Below, one piece after another: positions 59,235 through 64,000 of a stretch of DNA of 64,000 nucleotides. Every line of letters begins with the position of its first letter. Positions within the stretch are counted from its first letter, which is position 1. A model generated the notes under the pieces. It searched no databases. It was not told the DNA's origin and saw only the letters and a program-made list of their open reading frames with translations. The position numbers were made by a program, and so were the translations under genes. Source of the DNA: Agrobacterium larrymoorei (GTDB lineage Bacteria > Pseudomonadota > Alphaproteobacteria > Rhizobiales > Rhizobiaceae); contig NZ_JAUTBL010000002.1 of NCBI RefSeq assembly GCF_030819275.1, positions 1,862,501-1,926,500 on the forward strand. The letters run 5' to 3'.

Positions 59235-59250
59235 ACATATAAAGATATGT
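59235..59250. promoter_or_regulatory. Palindromic operator candidate of the metF operon
   Basis: ACATAT-AAAG-ATATGT is a 6-bp inverted repeat with a 4-bp centre, lying directly before the ArsR-methyltransferase start. ArsR-family repressors bind such short A/T-rich palindromes over their own promoters, so autoregulation of the regulator-metF operon is the simplest reading. Confidence 0.6.
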
Positions 59251-59513
59251 TTATACGATTAGCGAAGAGATGCAAGACTGGACTTGCATCCGAGAACGAA
59301 AACCATTGGATGACGGACAGACCGCACCTTCTTATCCAGGACGAAAAGCCTTGAGGCCAGCCAACACAGGATGGTCCTCCCTCTAGGCCTGCGGCTTTTC
59401 GCTACCGGAAATTCCTGCGAAGAGCGCCTTGACCTCAACCATAGTTGAGGTCGTAACAACACGAGCGTCTCACAAAACAGCCACGAAGCAGGCACATAAA
59501 CAGGAGTACGCTT

Positions 59514-59984
59514 ATGATCCCCCTCAAAGGTCTCTACGAAACCCATTTGACGGTTTCGAACCTCGATCGATCCATCGATTTCTACCGCGATATAGTAGGA
59601 CTGGAGCTGGCACATGTGATAGCCGAGCGAAACGTTGCTTTCTTCTGGGTTGCTGGTCGCGAGACCGCGATGCTCGGCCTGTGGTCGATACACAGTTCTC
59701 CCCTGCGAAACCGGCTGCACATCGCTTTCCAAACGAGCCTTGAGCAATTGCTGAAGGCGTCCGACTATCTGCGTTCCAGAGAAATCACTCCACGCGACGG
59801 AGCAGGATCGGAAATCGAAGAGCCCATAATCTTCCCCTGGATGCCCGCGGCCAGCGTTTACTTTGAGGATCCCGATGGCCATTCACTGGAGTATATTGCA
59901 CTCCTGCCCGATCAGCCTCGTAGAGACATAGCTGGGACGCTCACGTTTTCTCAGTGGAAACAGCTGGCGGCTGGCCAATCATAA
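59514..59984 (+). CDS. VOC-family (glyoxalase/dioxygenase superfamily) protein
   Basis: A 156-residue single-unit VOC-fold protein. LYETHLTVSNLDRSIDFYRD, with its His metal-ligand position, begins the first module, and VYFEDPDGHSLEYIALL, with a Glu in LEYI, ends the second. This is the arrangement found in metal-dependent lyases, dioxygenases and thiol-modifying resistance proteins. The substrate cannot be assigned. AGGAG lies 7 bases before the ATG. It is a separate gene from the broken VOC gene at 15986 and not a close copy. Confidence 0.85.
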   Translation: MIPLKGLYETHLTVSNLDRSIDFYRDIVGLELAHVIAERNVAFFWVAGRETAMLGLWSIHSSPLRNRLHIAFQTSLEQLLKASDYLRSREITPRDGAGSEIEEPIIFPWMPAASVYFEDPDGHSLEYIALLPDQPRRDIAGTLTFSQWKQLAAGQS

Positions 59985-60007
59985 AGCGCAGATTGCACCA
60001 CAAAAAA

Positions 60008-60036
60008 GAAAGGCGGAGTGATCCTCCGCCTTTCTC
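60008..60036. terminator. Bidirectional intrinsic terminator
   Basis: GAAAGGCGGAG (60008-60018) pairs with CTCCGCCTTTC (60024-60034) over a 5-base loop, between the convergent VOC gene and the chemoreceptor gene. Confidence 0.85.
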
Positions 60037-60059
60037 ATAATGCAGGCTATCGCCTGTTT

Positions 60060-62402
60060 TCAGAACTCGGTCCATTCATTTGCCGAAACGGCTGCGTTGC
60101 CATGCGTCATTGGCGCCGACCGTGTGCGAGCGGCCTGTGATTGGGGCACGGGTCGCGAAGACGGCGCATGACGCATCGTTTCGGCCACCGATCGCAACTG
60201 GCTCACGGCTTGGCCAAGCTCGAACTGCGAGAGAAGCTCTTTCAGCTTGACGCTTTCCTGCGCGAGTGCGGCGCCGGACGCACTCATCTCTTCCACCATA
60301 GCGGCATTCTGCTGGGTGGACTGGTCCATGTGGTTGACGGCGTGATTGACTTCCGCAAGCCCCACAGACTGTTCTTGCGCGGCGGTGGCAATGGCGTCCA
60401 TGTGCACATTGACCGACTGCACCAGTTCAGCGATCTGCGACAGACCGGAGCCGGTATCGCTGACGAGGCGCACGCCTTCGCTGACGGCAACGGCGGAATT
60501 GCTGATCAATTGCTTGATCTCCTTCGCTGCGCCGGCGGAGCGTTGCGCCAGTTCGCGCACTTCCTGCGCGACAACCGCAAAGCCCTTGCCCGCATCACCG
60601 GCGCGTGCCGCTTCGACACCGGCATTCAGCGCCAGAAGGTTCGTCTGGAACGCGATCTCGTCGATGACGCTGATGATCTGACCGATCTGCTTCGAAGAGC
60701 CTTCGATCCGCTCCATCGCAGCAACGGCGTTGCTGACGACTTCACCGGAATGATCGGCCTTCTTGCGGGCCTCGAGCACCACCTCGCGGGCTTCGTTCGT
60801 GCGTCTGGATGTCGCCGTCACATTGGCCGTGATCTCTTCGAGCGCAGCGGCAGTCTCTTCCAGCGAAGCGGCCTGCTGTTCCGTACGCTTGGAAAGATCG
60901 TTGGATGCGTCCGAGATTTCCTTGGAGCCGCCGGTGACTGTATCGACGGAGCCGCCGACACTCACCAAGGCTTCGCGCAACTGGCGAACCGAGGTGTTGA
61001 AATCGTGGCGCAGTCCCTCGAACTGTGCTGCAAGGGGCTCATTGACTTCACAGAGCATGTCTCCCGCTGCAAGGCGCTTCATGGCCGCGGCGAAGGTGCT
61101 GGTGGCCTGCACCAGTCGCGCTTCGGCCTCTTCTTCCGCTTGCCTTTGCATCGCCACGCGCTCGGTCTCCGAACGCACGCGATTGGCCTCGGCATCTGCT
61201 TCCAGCTGTTTGTTACGGATCGCGGCTTCACGGAAGACCGCCACGGAGCTTGCCATTCCGCCGATCTCGTCTTTGCGGTTCGCACCATCGATTGCCACGG
61301 CAAGATCGCCATCGGCGAGTTGACGCATACAGCGGGTCAGAGCCGAGACTGGCTTCGTCACACGGCTGACGACGATGACCATTCCGGCAATACCGATTGC
61401 CACGGCGGCAACGAGAAGGACCGAGTAGAGGATAAGGGACTGGAGATAAGCTGCCTCGCGCGCGGTGGCGACGCGATTCAGTTCATCCATGGCAAGCGAA
61501 GCAACCGAGGCAATCGTGCCAAGCGCAGCCGTGACTTTCGGGCGCCACTCGTCGATGGAGACGCCACCGGGCTCACCGGCCTTCAACTTGCTGACGATCG
61601 CCGAACGCCAGTCGGCGAAATCACCCTTGAAATATCCGTTGTCGGCCTTGACCAACTCGTCCTTCAAAGTCTGAGCGACATCGGGATGATTGATGAGGAC
61701 ACGAACGGACTTCCAGGCAAAATCGACACCTGCATCGGCCGATGTGACGCTGATCACCTCAGCTGCATTCAAACCACGATTGGCAGCGATCGCGCCATTC
61801 ATCACCACTGTTCCGGTACCGCCAAGCGCGCGGGCCGCCCATGCCTGAGCGCGGATCTGGATCAGCGCGACCGAGCTTGGATCGAGATTGCGCATCTCCC
61901 CTTCGATTGCGAGCGAGGATGCTTCAAGCGAGTTGAGGAACTCGTTACCCAGATCGAGCGTGACCTTGTCGAGGCCCTTTTCACGCTGGTCCAGTTCCAG
62001 AGTGATGGCCTGATCGATCTTCTTTCGATGTGCAGTGAGGCGATCATACACAGAGCGGGTCGCTGCCATTGCACTGCTGATTTCCGGTGTCGCGTTTGCA
62101 TCGACACTGGAGAATGCCTGCGAGACGGCAGCATCGACCTTGGTTCGTGCCTTTTGAACGGCCTCGTAGGATATCGCGCCCGCAGCGCGCGACATGGTCA
62201 AAGCAGTCGCGCTATCGCCGCGCTCGCTGCGAAAGTTCAACAGAACGTTGAACAGGGCGCGATCCAGATCCGCCAGTCTATTGACCGACCGGCTGACCTG
62301 ATATTGCGAATATGCTGAATAGGTTAAAGAGCCAACGACGCCGCAGAGCATAACGCTCACCAGCAAGAAGGCACCGACAAGAATATTCCTAATCGAAAAC
62401 AT
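60060..62402 (-). CDS. Methyl-accepting chemotaxis protein
   Basis: A 780-residue transmembrane chemoreceptor. A first membrane helix (about residues 4-28) is followed by a ~280-residue periplasmic helical sensor (starting [20 protein letters not shown], which recalls NIT-type nitrate/nitrite sensors). A second helix (about 320-345), a HAMP domain with a second HAMP-like unit, and the signalling domain with [20 protein letters not shown] follow. It ends in EWTEF, resembling the C-terminal pentapeptide that tethers CheR/CheB. The ATG at 62402 follows GAGGG. Confidence 0.93.
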   Translation of the reverse strand: MFSIRNILVGAFLLVSVMLCGVVGSLTYSAYSQYQVSRSVNRLADLDRALFNVLLNFRSERGDSATALTMSRAAGAISYEAVQKARTKVDAAVSQAFSSVDANATPEISSAMAATRSVYDRLTAHRKKIDQAITLELDQREKGLDKVTLDLGNEFLNSLEASSLAIEGEMRNLDPSSVALIQIRAQAWAARALGGTGTVVMNGAIAANRGLNAAEVISVTSADAGVDFAWKSVRVLINHPDVAQTLKDELVKADNGYFKGDFADWRSAIVSKLKAGEPGGVSIDEWRPKVTAALGTIASVASLAMDELNRVATAREAAYLQSLILYSVLLVAAVAIGIAGMVIVVSRVTKPVSALTRCMRQLADGDLAVAIDGANRKDEIGGMASSVAVFREAAIRNKQLEADAEANRVRSETERVAMQRQAEEEAEARLVQATSTFAAAMKRLAAGDMLCEVNEPLAAQFEGLRHDFNTSVRQLREALVSVGGSVDTVTGGSKEISDASNDLSKRTEQQAASLEETAAALEEITANVTATSRRTNEAREVVLEARKKADHSGEVVSNAVAAMERIEGSSKQIGQIISVIDEIAFQTNLLALNAGVEAARAGDAGKGFAVVAQEVRELAQRSAGAAKEIKQLISNSAVAVSEGVRLVSDTGSGLSQIAELVQSVNVHMDAIATAAQEQSVGLAEVNHAVNHMDQSTQQNAAMVEEMSASGAALAQESVKLKELLSQFELGQAVSQLRSVAETMRHAPSSRPVPQSQAARTRSAPMTHGNAAVSANEWTEF

Positions 62403-62615
62403 GGATCCCTCAAAAAAGCGAAGCCGCACGATTTCGAGGCTCTTGACCGCGCGGAAAAGGTTGATGCTCCCTTCCCCAACCTAAGCGAGTGCAGAATAAA
62501 AAATCGTAAACCAGGGTCGAATTTTGCAACGAATGCAATAACTGGTTGTAACTCTAATAGAAAAAGGCACCGGCCGTCGCCGATGCCCATTTCTGATTGC
62601 AAAGAGATGAATCGC

Positions 62616-64000
<1,385 letters not shown>

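Noticed and set aside
59232..59300. SAM or SAH riboswitch upstream of the metF operon
   Set aside because: There is almost no leader before the first gene and no multi-stem architecture; only the short palindrome is present.
59259..59882. 207-codon leftward frame overlapping the VOC gene
   Set aside because: Antisense to a gene with a good ribosome binding site and clear VOC-fold motifs.

Overview
This window is G+C-rich, densely coded chromosomal DNA from an alphaproteobacterium of the Agrobacterium/Rhizobium group. The evidence is an almost complete division and cell wall (dcw) cluster ending in a long-linker FtsZ followed by lpxC, an alpha-type RNase P RNA beside mraZ, a btaAB pair for phosphorus-free betaine lipids, a PPi-dependent phosphofructokinase, and dispersed palindromic intergenic repeats of the rhizobial kind. 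No prophage, insertion sequence, CRISPR array, tRNA or rRNA gene was found. The window opens inside one gene (minus strand, from 437) and closes inside ettA (minus strand, 62616 onward).

Region by region. 1-12998 is housekeeping and accessory metabolism: pncA, the azlCD branched-chain amino acid exporter, an aminopeptidase P, prmA, an SCO1-type copper chaperone, an orphan CheW, a CreA-like protein, an exonuclease, a LysR regulator divergent from an EamA permease, a GNAT acetyltransferase and an APH-like kinase. 13048-20240 holds ligA, a LysE exporter, a VOC gene broken by an amber codon, an EAL-only protein, recN and bamD. 20264-42892 is the dcw cluster, all on the minus strand and read from mraZ: mraZ-rsmH-ftsL-ftsI-murE-murF-mraY-murD-ftsW-murG-murC-murB, two small membrane ORFs, then ddl-ftsQ-ftsA-ftsZ-lpxC. 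It is interrupted by one opposing MFS transporter (27086-28390). Many junctions are 4-bp overlaps or gaps of a few bases, implying coupled translation. Upstream of mraZ lie four TGGG boxes spaced exactly 10 bp apart (a MraZ operator) and rnpB.

43768-56879 is rich in wall-remodelling enzymes: a small SLT transglycosylase, an Amidase_2 enzyme, a transglycosylase lipoprotein, a GH25 muramidase and an MltB-family enzyme. These are interleaved with tandem FAD oxidoreductase paralogues, a DnaJ/TerB protein, pfp and btaAB behind a probable Pho box. 57113-64000 carries a 25-residue membrane peptide gene with its own terminator, metF in an operon with an ArsR-methyltransferase fusion behind a palindromic operator, a VOC protein, a chemoreceptor and ettA.

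Three genes are broken as read: ddl (+1 frameshift at a CCC run near 25994), ettA (+1 frameshift at a GGG run near 62994) and the VOC gene (TAG at 16040). The two frameshifts look alike, each one extra G/C in a three-base run, so sequence error is a serious alternative to real inactivation. The less familiar candidates are the small membrane ORFs downstream of murB, the 25-residue peptide, the MraZ box array and the ArsR-methyltransferase/metF unit.
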